Shown in pieces: positions 29,905 to 38,535 of a stretch of DNA of 64,000 bases. Position 1 is the stretch's first letter; every line of letters starts with the position of its first letter. The notes beneath the pieces are model-generated. The model was not told the origin of the DNA and did not search any database. It saw only the letters and a list, made by a program, of their open reading frames with translations. Both the position numbers and the translations under genes were made by a program. Source of the stretch: Pseudoxanthomonas mexicana (GTDB lineage Bacteria; Pseudomonadota; Gammaproteobacteria; Xanthomonadales; Xanthomonadaceae); the NCBI RefSeq assembly GCF_001556105.1, contig NZ_LSIF01000074.1:1-64000 (forward strand), given 5' to 3'.

Positions 29905-30789
29905 ATGCAGTTCAAGGATTACTACGCGGTGCTGGGTGTGGAACCCACCGCCGGCGATGCGGAGATCAAGACGGCGTACCGCCGGCTGGCCCGCAAGTAC
30001 CACCCGGATGTCAGCAAGGAAGCGGGCGCCGAAGAGCAGTTCAAGGCCGTCAACGAAGCCCACGAGGCATTGCGCGACCCGCAGAAGCGCGCGGCCTACG
30101 ACCAGTTGCGTGCACGTGGCTACCGGCCGGGTGAAGAGTTCAGGCCGCCACCGGATTTCGGTCGGGGCGGGCCCGGAGCGCAGGACTTCGACTACGAGGA
30201 GATCTTCGGTGGTACGGGCGGTAGCGGCGGCGGCTTCAGTGATTTCTTCGAAGGCTTGTTCGGCCGTCGCGCGCGCGCCGAGCAGGGCGCGCCGCGAGGG
30301 CCGCAGCCGTCGCGCGATTCCCGCGCCAGACTCGCCGTGCCGCTGCAGGCGGTGCATGACGGTGGCAGCGTGCGCGTCAACGTCAACGGGCGCCAGCTTG
30401 ATGTCCGCGTGCCGGTCGGCGTGAAACCGGGGCAGGTCATCCGGCTTGCGGGGCAGGGCACGCAGGGCGGCAACCTGTTGCTGGAAGTCGAATACGCGCC
30501 GCATCCGCAGTTCGAGGTGGACGGCCGCAACATCATCCACGTGCTGGCATTGACGCCGTGGCAGGCCGCGCTGGGTGCCACCCTCAGCGTGCCGACACTG
30601 GGCGGTGCGGTGGACCTGAAGATACCGGCGGATTCTGATTCCGGCCGCAAGTTGCGGCTGCGTGGGCGTGGCCTGCCGGGAACGCCCGCCGGTGACCAGA
30701 TCGTCGAACTGGAAATCACGGCACCCCGTGCGGAAACCGACGCGCAGCGCGAGGCCTACGCGGCCCTCGGCAAGGCCTTCGACGACTGA
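29905..30789 (+). CDS. cbpA: DnaJ-type co-chaperone, CbpA-like
   Basis: A 294-residue protein. The J domain (1-70) carries H33-P34-D35, which stimulates the DnaK ATPase; a Gly/Phe-rich linker (about 90-135) and two C-terminal beta-sandwich substrate-binding domains follow (about 140-285). There is no zinc-finger domain, separating it from DnaJ. The start was placed at the ATG before QFKDYYAVLGV, with ggag upstream. CbpA proteins also bind curved DNA in the nucleoid. Confidence 0.92.
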   Translation: MQFKDYYAVLGVEPTAGDAEIKTAYRRLARKYHPDVSKEAGAEEQFKAVNEAHEALRDPQKRAAYDQLRARGYRPGEEFRPPPDFGRGGPGAQDFDYEEIFGGTGGSGGGFSDFFEGLFGRRARAEQGAPRGPQPSRDSRARLAVPLQAVHDGGSVRVNVNGRQLDVRVPVGVKPGQVIRLAGQGTQGGNLLLEVEYAPHPQFEVDGRNIIHVLALTPWQAALGATLSVPTLGGAVDLKIPADSDSGRKLRLRGRGLPGTPAGDQIVELEITAPRAETDAQREAYAALGKAFDD

Positions 30790-30869
30790 GCCGCAGCGTG
30801 GCGCAGGATGATGTGGCGATAATTTCGCCACCCATCTTGACAAGGCTGTGCCACAAGGCCGTCCGAGGG

Positions 30870-30915
30870 TTATCCACAGTTTCGTGCAGGTTCCATCCAC
30901 ACGCGCTGTGGAAAA
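30870..30915. promoter_or_regulatory. Pair of DnaA-box-like motifs
   Basis: TTATCCACA (30870-30878) is a perfect DnaA box; tgtggaaaa (30907-30915) is an inverted near-consensus box (TTTTCCACA). They lie 28 bases apart between convergent genes. No AT-rich unwinding element or dnaA/dnaN gene is nearby, so this is not an obvious replication origin. Confidence 0.4.
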
Positions 30916-30951
30916 CCCGCGCGGCGTGCGCGAAAGACGGATCCCTGAAAG

Positions 30952-30979
30952 CACTACGCCACCCGAAGGTGGCGTAGTG
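30952..30979. terminator. Perfect 12-bp hairpin between convergent genes
   Basis: Arms CACTACGCCACC and its exact complement around the tetraloop CGAA. It lies between the ends of cbpA (plus) and the M3 peptidase gene (minus), and probably terminates both transcripts or protects their 3' ends. It has no T-run on either strand. Confidence 0.55.
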
Positions 30980-31008
30980 GACTCCTTGCGACGGAAACGC
31001 TGCGTTGA

Positions 31009-33198
31009 TCAGCGTGCCGACTTGGCGGCAGGCGCCGCGCTCTCCGGCGCGGTCAGGCCACGCTTCTCCAGCAACGGCTCGATCTTGGGATCGTGGCCGG
31101 CGAAATCGCGGAACAGCTTCATCGCGTCCTGGCTGCCGCCCTGCGACAGCAGCGTCTTGCGGAAGTGGTCGCCGTTCTCCCGCTTCAACCCACCATTCTG
31201 CTTGAACCACTCCACGCTGTTGGCGTCCAGCACTTCCGACCAGATGTAGGCGTAGTAGCCGGCCGAATAGCCACCCATGATGTGGCTGAAGTAGGGCGTC
31301 TTGTAGCGCGGCGGCACGGGCGCGTAGTTGATGCCGTCGGCGGCCAGTGCGGCGGCTTCGAACTTCATCACGCCGGCGGCGGCCGGCACCTGGTCGGCGG
31401 TGATCTGGTGCCAGCGCTGGTCCAGCATGGCGGCGCCCAGGTACTCGGTGGTCTTGAAGCCTTCGTTGAACTTGGAGGCGGCGAGCACCTTGTCCAGCAG
31501 CGCCTGCGGCAGCGGTTCGCCGGTCTTGTGGTGCTTGGCGTAGTTGGCCAGGATCGACGGCCAGTCGGCCCACATCTCGTTGACCTGCGACGGATACTCC
31601 ACGAAGTCGCGCGGCACGCTGGTGCCGCTGAAGTAGGGATACTTCACGTCGGAGAACATGCCGTGCAGTGCATGGCCGAACTCATGGAACGTGGTGGTCA
31701 CTTCGTCCCAGGTCATCAGCGTCGGCTCGCCGGCCGGCGGCTTGGGCACGTTGAGGTGGTTGGCGACGACGGGCTTGTCGCCGCTCAGGCCCGACTGCGA
31801 CACGTAGGAGTTCATCCAGGCGCCGCCGCGCTTGGAGTCGCGCGCGTACGGATCGAAGATGAAGATCGCCAGCTGCGATCCGTCGGCGTTGAACACGTCG
31901 TAGGTCCAGGTGTCGGCGTGGTACTTCGGCAGGTCGGTGCGCTCCTTGAACGTCAGGCCGTACAGCTGGGTGGCGGCGAAGAACACGCCATTCTCCAGCA
32001 CGTTCTTCATTTCGAAGTACGGCTTGAGCTGCGATTCGTCGAAGTTGTACTTCGCTGCGCGCACCTTCTCGGTGTAGAACGCCCAGTCCCACGGCTCCAG
32101 CGCGAAGGTCGGCTGGCCCTTGGCCTTCTGCTCCTGGTCGATCATCGCCTGCAGGTCGGCGGCCTCGCGCTTGGCGTTGGCCACGGCGGCCGGCGCCAGC
32201 TTGCCGAGCATCGCGTTGACGGCTTCGGGCGTGCGCGCGGTCTGGTCTTCCAGGCCGTAGGCGGCATGGTTGGGATAGCCCAGCAGCTTCGCGCGGTCGG
32301 CACGCAGCTTCATGATGCGCGAGACCAGCGCGGTGGTGTCGAACTCGCCGCCGCGGCTGCCGCGCACGACCGATGCCTGGTGCAGGCGCTGGCGCAGCGC
32401 GCGATCGGTCAGCTGCGATTCGGGCGGCTGGCCGGTGGTGTTGAGCAGGGTCAGCACGTACTTGCCTTCGTGGCCTCGCTTCTTGGCGGCTTCGGCGGCG
32501 GTGGCGATCTGGCCGGGGGTGAAGCCGTCGAGCTGCTTCACGTCATCGACCACGATGGCCGAGGCGTTGACTTCCTTCAGCACGAAGTCGCTGAACTGGG
32601 TGCCCAGCGAGGCGAGTTCGGCATTCATTGTCTTCAGCGTGGCCTTGTCGGCATCGTTGAGGTTCGCGCCGGCGCGGACGAAGCTGGTGTGGTAGCGCTC
32701 GATCAGGCGCACGCCCTGCGCGTCCAGGCCCAGCGTGGTGCGCTTGTCGAACAGCGCCTTGATGCGGGCGAACAGCTTGGGATTGAGGTTGATGGTATCG
32801 CCGTACGCGGCGAACTTGGCGGAGTAGTCGGCGCGCAGCTTGTTGCGCGCGTCATTGGTGTCGGTGCCGACCAGGTTGAAGAACACGGTGGTCGCGCGGT
32901 CCAGCAGCTGGCCGGACTTTTCCATCGCGATGATGGTGTTGTCGAAGGTCGGCGCGGCGGCATTGTTCGCGATCGCGTCGATCTCCTTCAGATGTTCGGC
33001 CATGCCGGCATCGAAGGCGGGCGCGAAATCGCTGTCCTTGATCTTGTCGAACTGCGGGTAGTGCAGCGGCAGCGGGCTTTCGGCGAAGAAGGGGTTGGCG
33101 GCCTGGGCCGTCTGGGTGGCCGGCGTGGCGGCCTGGCTGTAGGCGGGCATGGCGAGTCCGAGGGTCGCGGCAAGCGCGATGGCGAGGCGGGTGGTCAT
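31009..33198 (-). CDS. dcp: M3 family metallopeptidase, peptidyl-dipeptidase Dcp type
   Basis: A 729-residue zinc oligopeptidase. The signal peptide (about 1-23, MTTRLAIALAATLGLAMPAY) sends it to the periplasm, unlike cytosolic E. coli Dcp. The zinc motif is HEFGH (TTTFHEFGHALHGMF), with the third ligand Glu in the following FVEYPSQVNE. FSHIMGGYSAGYYAYIWSEV is the conserved C-terminal substrate-binding block. It releases dipeptides from short peptides. The gene stands alone on this strand and faces away from the amidohydrolase gene. Confidence 0.94.
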   Translation of the reverse strand: MTTRLAIALAATLGLAMPAYSQAATPATQTAQAANPFFAESPLPLHYPQFDKIKDSDFAPAFDAGMAEHLKEIDAIANNAAAPTFDNTIIAMEKSGQLLDRATTVFFNLVGTDTNDARNKLRADYSAKFAAYGDTINLNPKLFARIKALFDKRTTLGLDAQGVRLIERYHTSFVRAGANLNDADKATLKTMNAELASLGTQFSDFVLKEVNASAIVVDDVKQLDGFTPGQIATAAEAAKKRGHEGKYVLTLLNTTGQPPESQLTDRALRQRLHQASVVRGSRGGEFDTTALVSRIMKLRADRAKLLGYPNHAAYGLEDQTARTPEAVNAMLGKLAPAAVANAKREAADLQAMIDQEQKAKGQPTFALEPWDWAFYTEKVRAAKYNFDESQLKPYFEMKNVLENGVFFAATQLYGLTFKERTDLPKYHADTWTYDVFNADGSQLAIFIFDPYARDSKRGGAWMNSYVSQSGLSGDKPVVANHLNVPKPPAGEPTLMTWDEVTTTFHEFGHALHGMFSDVKYPYFSGTSVPRDFVEYPSQVNEMWADWPSILANYAKHHKTGEPLPQALLDKVLAASKFNEGFKTTEYLGAAMLDQRWHQITADQVPAAAGVMKFEAAALAADGINYAPVPPRYKTPYFSHIMGGYSAGYYAYIWSEVLDANSVEWFKQNGGLKRENGDHFRKTLLSQGGSQDAMKLFRDFAGHDPKIEPLLEKRGLTAPESAAPAAKSAR

Positions 33199-33342
33199 GA
33201 AGCGCTACGTCCTTACAAAGGTGGATTCCCAAGGGTACCCCAGGGGGGGAGGCCGGACCCATGACGAAAGGCATGGGCGGGGGGCAGGGAGGCGCCCCCA
33301 AGCTGCGACAGAATGGCGCTTTCGCCCTTGCCGGAGAGACCC

Positions 33343-35376
33343 GTGAAGCCTGTCCTTGCGTTCTGCTGCTCGCTGCTGCTCGTCCCGTCGGCACTGGCCG
33401 CCGAGACCCTGAAGTACGTCGCGCTGGTGGACGGCGGCAAGCAGGCCGGTGAGCAGACCGTCACCGTCGGCGACGACGGCACCACGCGCGTCGACTTCAT
33501 CTTCAAGGACAACGGACGCGGGCCGGAACTGAAGGAGGAATTCCGGCTGCGGGCGGACGGCACCTACGAGCGCTACCAGGTCAAGGGCGCATCGACGTTC
33601 GGCGCACCGGTGGATGAGAGCTTCGTCCGCGAGGGCGATACCGGCCGCTGGAAGAGCACCTCCGACAGCGGCACGCACGCGTTCACTGGTACCGCCCTCT
33701 ACACCCCGCTCGGCGGCACGCCGGCAGCGACCTCGGTGGCTCTGGCGGCACTGGCCAGGCAGTGCGACGGCAAACTGCCGCTGGTGCCCAGCGGCACGCT
33801 GACGCAGCGCACCGTCGCGTCGATGAACATCACCAGTGGCAAGAAGCTGCAGACCGTCGATCTGCTGGCACTGACCGGTATCGGCTTCACGCCCAGCTTC
33901 GTCTGGGTGACGCGCGGCGCGGAGCCACGCCTGTTCGCCTACATCTATCCGGGCTTCCTGCAGCTGATCGAGGATGGCTGGCAGGGCAGCGCTAACGCGC
34001 TCGAAGCGCGCCAGAAGACCGCCGAGCGCGAGGCGCTGGTCGCGCTGCAGCAGCGCCTGGCGCATCCGCTGCCGGGCACCACGCTGATCCGCAATGCGCG
34101 CGTGTTCGACAGCGAGAAGGCGTTGCTGGGCGCGGCCTCGGATGTCGCGGTGCGAGATGGCAGGATCCTTTCCATCTCGCCGGTCGGCCAGTCGAGGGTC
34201 GCCGCCGACCATGTGGTCGATGCGGGCAACCGCGTGCTGCTGCCGGGGCTGTACGACATGCACGTGCATGCCGGCGCCTGGGAGGGCGGACTGCACCTGG
34301 CCGCCGGCGTCACCAGCGCGCGCGACATGGGCAACGACAACGCCACGCTGCAGCAGCTGATGGCGGAAGAGAAGGACGGCACGCTGATGCATCCGCGGGT
34401 GATTCCCGCCGGCTACATCGAAGGCCAGAGCCCGCATTCCTCGCAGGGCGGCTTCGTGGTGAAGGACCTGGCCGGCGCGAAGCAGGCGATCGACTGGTAC
34501 GCCGAGCATGGCTATCCGCAGATCAAGATCTACAACTCCTTTCCCAAGGAGATCCTGCGCGACACCACCGCGTACGCCCACCAGCGCGGCATCCGCGTCA
34601 GCGGCCACGTGCCGGCATTCCTGCGCGCGCAGGACGTGGTGGAGCAGGGCTACGACGAGATCCAGCACATCAACCAGGTGATGCTGAACTTCTTCGTCAC
34701 CCCGGAGACCGACACGCGCACGCTGGCCCGCTTCTACCTGGTGGCGGACAGGACCGACGCGCTGGATTTCGATAGCAAGCCGGTGCAGGACTTCATCGCG
34801 CTGCTGGCGGAGAAGCAGGTCGTCATCGACCCCACGCTGGCCACGTTCGAATTCCTCCACCAGCGTGAAGGCCAACTGTCCCCGATCGTCGCCGATGTCG
34901 CGGACCACCTGCCGCCGGATGTGCAGCGCGGTCGCCGCGCAGCGGAGATGGACATTCCCGACGATGCCACCGGGGCGCGCTACAAGCGCAGCTTCGACAA
35001 GCTGGTCGAGTTCACTGGCCGCATGTACCGCGCCGGCGTGCCGCTGGTGGCGGGCACCGACGAACTGCCGGGCTTCACCCTGCAGCGTGAGCTTGAACTT
35101 TATGTACAGGCGGGACTGACGCCGGCGCAGGCCCTGCAGGTGGCGACCTGGAACGGTGCGAAGTACAGCCGCACGCTGGACGACGCCGGTTCCATCGTGC
35201 CCGGCAAGCGCGCGGACCTGGTGCTGGTCGACGGCGATCCGACCACCGACATCGCCGACATCCGCAAGCTGGCGCTGGTCATCAAGGGCGGCCGCGCGTA
35301 CTACCCGGCCGAGATCCACGAAGCGCTGGGGATCGCGCCGTTCACGCCGGCCATCAAGATGCAGCCGGCACGGTGA
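33343..35376 (+). CDS. Exported amidohydrolase family protein
   Basis: A 677-residue protein. It starts with GTG, chosen for the ggagag Shine-Dalgarno and the signal peptide that follows (KPVLAFCCSLLLVPSALA). Residues about 20-230 form an N-terminal region without a known motif. The amidohydrolase barrel covers about 245-660: metal ligands in LPGLYDMHVHAG, HVPAF, and the catalytic Asp in VAGTDELPG; near the end, PGKRADLVLVDGDP is the usual beta-sandwich return. The substrate cannot be read from the sequence; imidazolonepropionase- or prolidase-like exported members are common in xanthomonads. Confidence 0.85.
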   Translation: MKPVLAFCCSLLLVPSALAAETLKYVALVDGGKQAGEQTVTVGDDGTTRVDFIFKDNGRGPELKEEFRLRADGTYERYQVKGASTFGAPVDESFVREGDTGRWKSTSDSGTHAFTGTALYTPLGGTPAATSVALAALARQCDGKLPLVPSGTLTQRTVASMNITSGKKLQTVDLLALTGIGFTPSFVWVTRGAEPRLFAYIYPGFLQLIEDGWQGSANALEARQKTAEREALVALQQRLAHPLPGTTLIRNARVFDSEKALLGAASDVAVRDGRILSISPVGQSRVAADHVVDAGNRVLLPGLYDMHVHAGAWEGGLHLAAGVTSARDMGNDNATLQQLMAEEKDGTLMHPRVIPAGYIEGQSPHSSQGGFVVKDLAGAKQAIDWYAEHGYPQIKIYNSFPKEILRDTTAYAHQRGIRVSGHVPAFLRAQDVVEQGYDEIQHINQVMLNFFVTPETDTRTLARFYLVADRTDALDFDSKPVQDFIALLAEKQVVIDPTLATFEFLHQREGQLSPIVADVADHLPPDVQRGRRAAEMDIPDDATGARYKRSFDKLVEFTGRMYRAGVPLVAGTDELPGFTLQRELELYVQAGLTPAQALQVATWNGAKYSRTLDDAGSIVPGKRADLVLVDGDPTTDIADIRKLALVIKGGRAYYPAEIHEALGIAPFTPAIKMQPAR

Positions 35377-35386
35377 GTTGAATGAG

Positions 35387-35458
35387 GTTGTGGGAGCGAC
35401 GTCAGTCGCGAATGACGCGCGGCGGACGTCTGATCGCGACTGACGTCGCTCCCACAAC
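35387..35458. repeat. REP-like long palindrome
   Basis: Two perfect 25-base arms (35387-35411 and 35434-35458) around a 22-base loop. The arm begins gttgtgggagcgacgtcagt, the GTGGGAGCGAC...TCGCGA type common as dispersed palindromic repeats in xanthomonads and pseudomonads and mobilised by RAYT transposases. It lies between two convergent genes, where it may also act as a terminator. Confidence 0.85.
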
Positions 35459-35469
35459 GGCAGAGGGAC

Positions 35470-36078
35470 CTAGGCCAGGATCTCGTAGCGCCGCCAGATC
35501 CACGACAGTTCGTACAGCAACGCCGCGACGGCGAACATGCCGTGATAGCGCGGGTTGCGCGTGGCGACGGCAACCAGGCTGGCGAGCACGAACACCGTGT
35601 TGCGGACACAGTACTCCGGTCCGAGTTGCTGCACGTAGGCCGAGCCCTTGATCAACGTGTCGCCGACGTCGACCACGAACATCACCGCCAGCAGGCCGAA
35701 GAACCAGCGCCGCCGTCCGTAGTAGTAATCGCGATAGCCGACGCCGTCGGCCAGCGATTCGGGGAACACCAGTGCGCACAGCAGATACAGCAGCAATGCG
35801 TAGAGGGTGACGTACAGGTAGAGGTTGAAGTTCCAGTGCGCCTGGTGCGACAGGCTGAACTGCCACCACCAGAAGTGCAGCAGGTAGACGAACATGAAGC
35901 CGGCCCAGAGCAGGTGCACCGCGTACACCGCGTGCGCGCGCGGACGCTCGATGATGCGCGCCGCATGGCGCAGCAGGTGGGTCAGGCCGAGGCCGACGAC
36001 CATCCCCAGCAGGATGCGGACGTGGATGTAGAGGTTGGCGTGGCTGGCGGGATCGGCGGCTTGCATGGTGGCGTCCAT
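35470..36078 (-). CDS. Polytopic membrane protein of unknown function
   Basis: A 202-residue protein with about six hydrophobic helices; the sequence is rich in Tyr and Trp (HFWWWQFSLSHQAHWNFNLYLYVTLYALLLYLL split over two helices). The start at the ATG at 36078 is preferred; a second ATG four codons in is also possible. It is divergent from the glutathione peroxidase gene, 114 bases away. No family recognised, no obvious catalytic residues. Confidence 0.65.
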   Translation of the reverse strand: MDATMQAADPASHANLYIHVRILLGMVVGLGLTHLLRHAARIIERPRAHAVYAVHLLWAGFMFVYLLHFWWWQFSLSHQAHWNFNLYLYVTLYALLLYLLCALVFPESLADGVGYRDYYYGRRRWFFGLLAVMFVVDVGDTLIKGSAYVQQLGPEYCVRNTVFVLASLVAVATRNPRYHGMFAVAALLYELSWIWRRYEILA

Positions 36079-36192
36079 GGTCCGGTACGGGCGCCACGTT
36101 AGCCGATCGTCAGCCGCCTGCCCATCTCGCCGGGATGAGCCTTGCCCTGCCGCCGCCGCCGGTGTCTGATAGCGCCTTTCCGGGAGAACCTG

Positions 36193-36675
36193 ATGACCAC
36201 CGCCTACGATTTCTCCGCCCAGGACCTCGACGGTCGCGAGCGTTCGCTGTCCGAGTACCAGGGCAAGGCCCTGCTGATCGTCAATGTGGCGTCGAAGTGC
36301 GGCTTCACGCCGCAGTACACCGGACTGGAAGCATTGTGGCGCGAGTTCGGTCCGCAGGGTCTGGTCGTGCTCGGTTTCCCCTGCGACCAGTTCGGCCACC
36401 AGGAGCCGGGTGATGAAGCAGAGATCCGCAACTTCTGCTCGCTGAATTACGACGTGTCGTTCCCGATGTTCGCCAAGATCGATGTCAACGGCAACGACGC
36501 GCATCCGCTGTGGAAGTGGCTGAAGCAGGAGAAGAGCGGGCTGCTCGGCATCAGCGCGATCAAGTGGAATTTCAGCAAGTTCCTCGTCGGCCGCGACGGC
36601 AGGGTGATCAAGCGCTACGCGCCGACCGACACGCCCGAATCCCTCACGGGCGACATCCGCGCCGCACTGGATTGA
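36193..36675 (+). CDS. Glutathione peroxidase family protein
   Basis: A 160-residue thiol peroxidase. The peroxidatic Cys lies in NVASKCGFTPQYTGLE (Cys in place of selenocysteine), with the conserved FPCDQFG..EPG and WNFSKFLV blocks that supply the Gln and Trp of the active site. There is no signal peptide. The start ATG has a gggaga Shine-Dalgarno nearby. A small gene begins seven bases after the stop and is probably cotranscribed. Confidence 0.94.
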   Translation: MTTAYDFSAQDLDGRERSLSEYQGKALLIVNVASKCGFTPQYTGLEALWREFGPQGLVVLGFPCDQFGHQEPGDEAEIRNFCSLNYDVSFPMFAKIDVNGNDAHPLWKWLKQEKSGLLGISAIKWNFSKFLVGRDGRVIKRYAPTDTPESLTGDIRAALD

Positions 36676-36682
36676 GCGCCGC

Positions 36683-37090
36683 GTGACGAACGAGGCGATG
36701 GGCGCGCCGCCGTTCCATATCGAGTTCGGTGCTGCCGACTACGGGCTGCGCGCCTGGGTAACGGGCACCAACGGCACGCTGGAAACGACGCTGGCGTGCT
36801 GGCGTGCCATCGCGGAAGAGGTTCGCCGGCTGGCGTCACCAGGACTGCTGGTGGTCGACGACATGGAAGGCCTGCCGCCGCCACCCGAGCAGTTGCTGCA
36901 GTTCGTGCAGGCCATGCGCGGGCAGGGCATGGAAGCCGTGCGCATCGCGTATGTCGAGAAACACGTCGAGCAGATACCCCAGGTGGAGTTCGCCGGTCTG
37001 CTGGCGAACGAGCACGGCTTCGATGCACGCATCTTCGCGATGGAGGCCGAAGCGGTGCTTTGGCTGCGTTACGGGGAGCGCGGCGGCTGA
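36683..37090 (+). CDS. Hypothetical cytosolic protein
   Basis: A 135-residue protein starting with GTG. It alternates helices and strands (LETTLACWRAIAEEVRRL, GLLVVDDMEGLPPPPEQL, EAVRIAYVEKH), a pattern like STAS or SpoIIAA-type domains, but no diagnostic motif is visible. It follows the glutathione peroxidase by seven bases, and its last 22 bases overlap the 3' end of the convergent thioredoxin gene. Confidence 0.6.
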   Translation: MTNEAMGAPPFHIEFGAADYGLRAWVTGTNGTLETTLACWRAIAEEVRRLASPGLLVVDDMEGLPPPPEQLLQFVQAMRGQGMEAVRIAYVEKHVEQIPQVEFAGLLANEHGFDARIFAMEAEAVLWLRYGERGG

Positions 37091-37620
37091 GCGGATGAAC
37101 TGCGCTGCAGTGCCTCTTCCGGCAACAGCGCCAACAGTTCCTGCACGAAGGACTCCAGCACCGCTTCCGAGTAGCCGCGATGCGTGCGCACGATGCGGCC
37201 GTCCTGTCCGATGATGAACATGTTGGGCAGGGCGGTGACGCCGTAGCGGTCGGTGACGATGCCGCGGACGTCGTGGACGAAGGTGAGGTCCAGGTCCTTG
37301 TTGGCGCGCAGGACGCCCAGGTAGTCGTTGCGCGGTTCCTTCATGTTGATCGCGATGACTTCCAGGTAATCGCGGCCCACCAGCTTCTGCACGTGGCCGA
37401 GCATCGGCAGCTCGCGCCGGCACGGGCCGCACCACGAGGCCCAGAACGTCACCACCACCACCTTGCCCTTGAGGGCATCGAGGTCGACCGGGTCGCCTTC
37501 GCGATCCTTCAGGGTGATCGGCGGCGGCACGTCGCCGATGCCGGGTTGTTTGACGGCATCGCCCGCATACGCGCAAGGCGCCAGGGCCAGCAGTGCGGCC
37601 AGCAGCAGATTCCGGATCAC
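37069..37620 (-). CDS. TlpA-like periplasmic thioredoxin
   Basis: A 183-residue exported thiol-disulphide protein. Signal peptide 1-19 (MIRNLLLAALLALAPCAYA). The active site C64-G-P-C67 lies in FWASWCGPCRRELPML, with cis-Pro in TALPNMFIIG. The N-terminal PPPITLKDREGDPVDL is typical of the TlpA/ResA group, which reduces apocytochrome or other periplasmic cysteines. It overlaps the 3' end of the plus-strand gene by 22 bases. Confidence 0.9.
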   Translation of the reverse strand: MIRNLLLAALLALAPCAYAGDAVKQPGIGDVPPPITLKDREGDPVDLDALKGKVVVVTFWASWCGPCRRELPMLGHVQKLVGRDYLEVIAINMKEPRNDYLGVLRANKDLDLTFVHDVRGIVTDRYGVTALPNMFIIGQDGRIVRTHRGYSEAVLESFVQELLALLPEEALQRSSSAQPPRSP

Positions 37621-37687
37621 GGTGTGTCCTCCCCAGGACGTCGTGGGCGCAGCGTAGCACCCGCCGCATCCGTGGGGCGAGCGGCGG

Positions 37688-38467
37688 CTACTTCTCGACG
37701 AATGCCCGCTCGAACACGTACTGGCCTGCCGTGCCGATGCGCGGTGCGGCGGTGAAACCGCAGCCGTCCAGCAGCGCGCGGAAATCGGCCAGCATCTGCG
37801 GGCTGCCGCAGATCATCGCGCGGTCGTGTTCCGCATCCAGCGGTGCGATGCCCAGGCTGTCCATCATCGCGCCGCTGGCCATCAGGTCGGTCAGGCGGCC
37901 CTGGTGGACGAAGTCCTCGCGGGTCACGGCAGGGTAGTACAGCAACTTCTCGCGGATGGTCTCGCCGAGGAACTCATGTTGCGGCAGTTCCTTCTCGAAG
38001 TAGTCGCGGTAGGCCAGGTCGTCGGCATGGCGCACGCCGTGGGTCAGGATGACCTTGTCGAAGCGCTCGTACGTTTCCGGGTCCTTGATCACCGACAGCC
38101 ACGGCGCCAGGCCGGTGCCGGTGCCGAGCAGATAGAGGTTGCGGCCGGGATGCAGATCGCTGATCAGCAGCGTGCCGGTGGGCTTGCGCCCGATCAGCAC
38201 GCTGTCGCCGGGCTTGATGTGCTGCAGGCGTGAGGTCAGCGGACCGTTCTGCACCTTGATGCTGAAGAACTCGAGTTGCTCTTCCCAGTTGGCGCTGGCG
38301 ATCGAGTAGGCGCGCAGCAGCGGCTTGCCATTGACCTCCAGTCCGATCATCACGAACTGGCCGTTCTCGAAGCGGAAACCGTCGTCGCGGGTGGTGGTGA
38401 AGCTGAAGTAGGCGTCCGTCCAGTGACGGACGTCGAGCACCGTCTCGGTGCCGAACGCAGAGGACAT
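37688..38467 (-). CDS. fpr: Ferredoxin-NADP reductase
   Basis: A 259-residue flavoprotein passing electrons between NADPH and ferredoxin or flavodoxin. FAD binding is marked by LRAYSIAS (RxYS) and NADP binding by GTGTGLAPWLS and MICGSPQM; the C-terminal aromatic end YVFERAFVEK is typical of the bacterial Fpr subclass. The ATG at 38467 was chosen since the family N-terminus begins here; a longer open frame exists further up. It ends 67 bases from the thioredoxin gene on the same strand. Confidence 0.93.
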   Translation of the reverse strand: MSSAFGTETVLDVRHWTDAYFSFTTTRDDGFRFENGQFVMIGLEVNGKPLLRAYSIASANWEEQLEFFSIKVQNGPLTSRLQHIKPGDSVLIGRKPTGTLLISDLHPGRNLYLLGTGTGLAPWLSVIKDPETYERFDKVILTHGVRHADDLAYRDYFEKELPQHEFLGETIREKLLYYPAVTREDFVHQGRLTDLMASGAMMDSLGIAPLDAEHDRAMICGSPQMLADFRALLDGCGFTAAPRIGTAGQYVFERAFVEK

Positions 38468-38535
38468 GGGGGATGTGGGCGATTGAAGCGACGCGCCATT
38501 GTAGCCGACCGGCACCGGCCGGCCCTTGATCGTGC

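Noticed and set aside
30870..30915. Replication origin
   Set aside because: Only two DnaA-like boxes, no AT-rich region, no dnaA, dnaN or gidA genes nearby.
31093..33264. A plus-strand open frame of 723 codons opposite the M3 peptidase gene
   Set aside because: Low-complexity Gly/Val/Arg composition; the minus strand shows HEFGH and a signal peptide.
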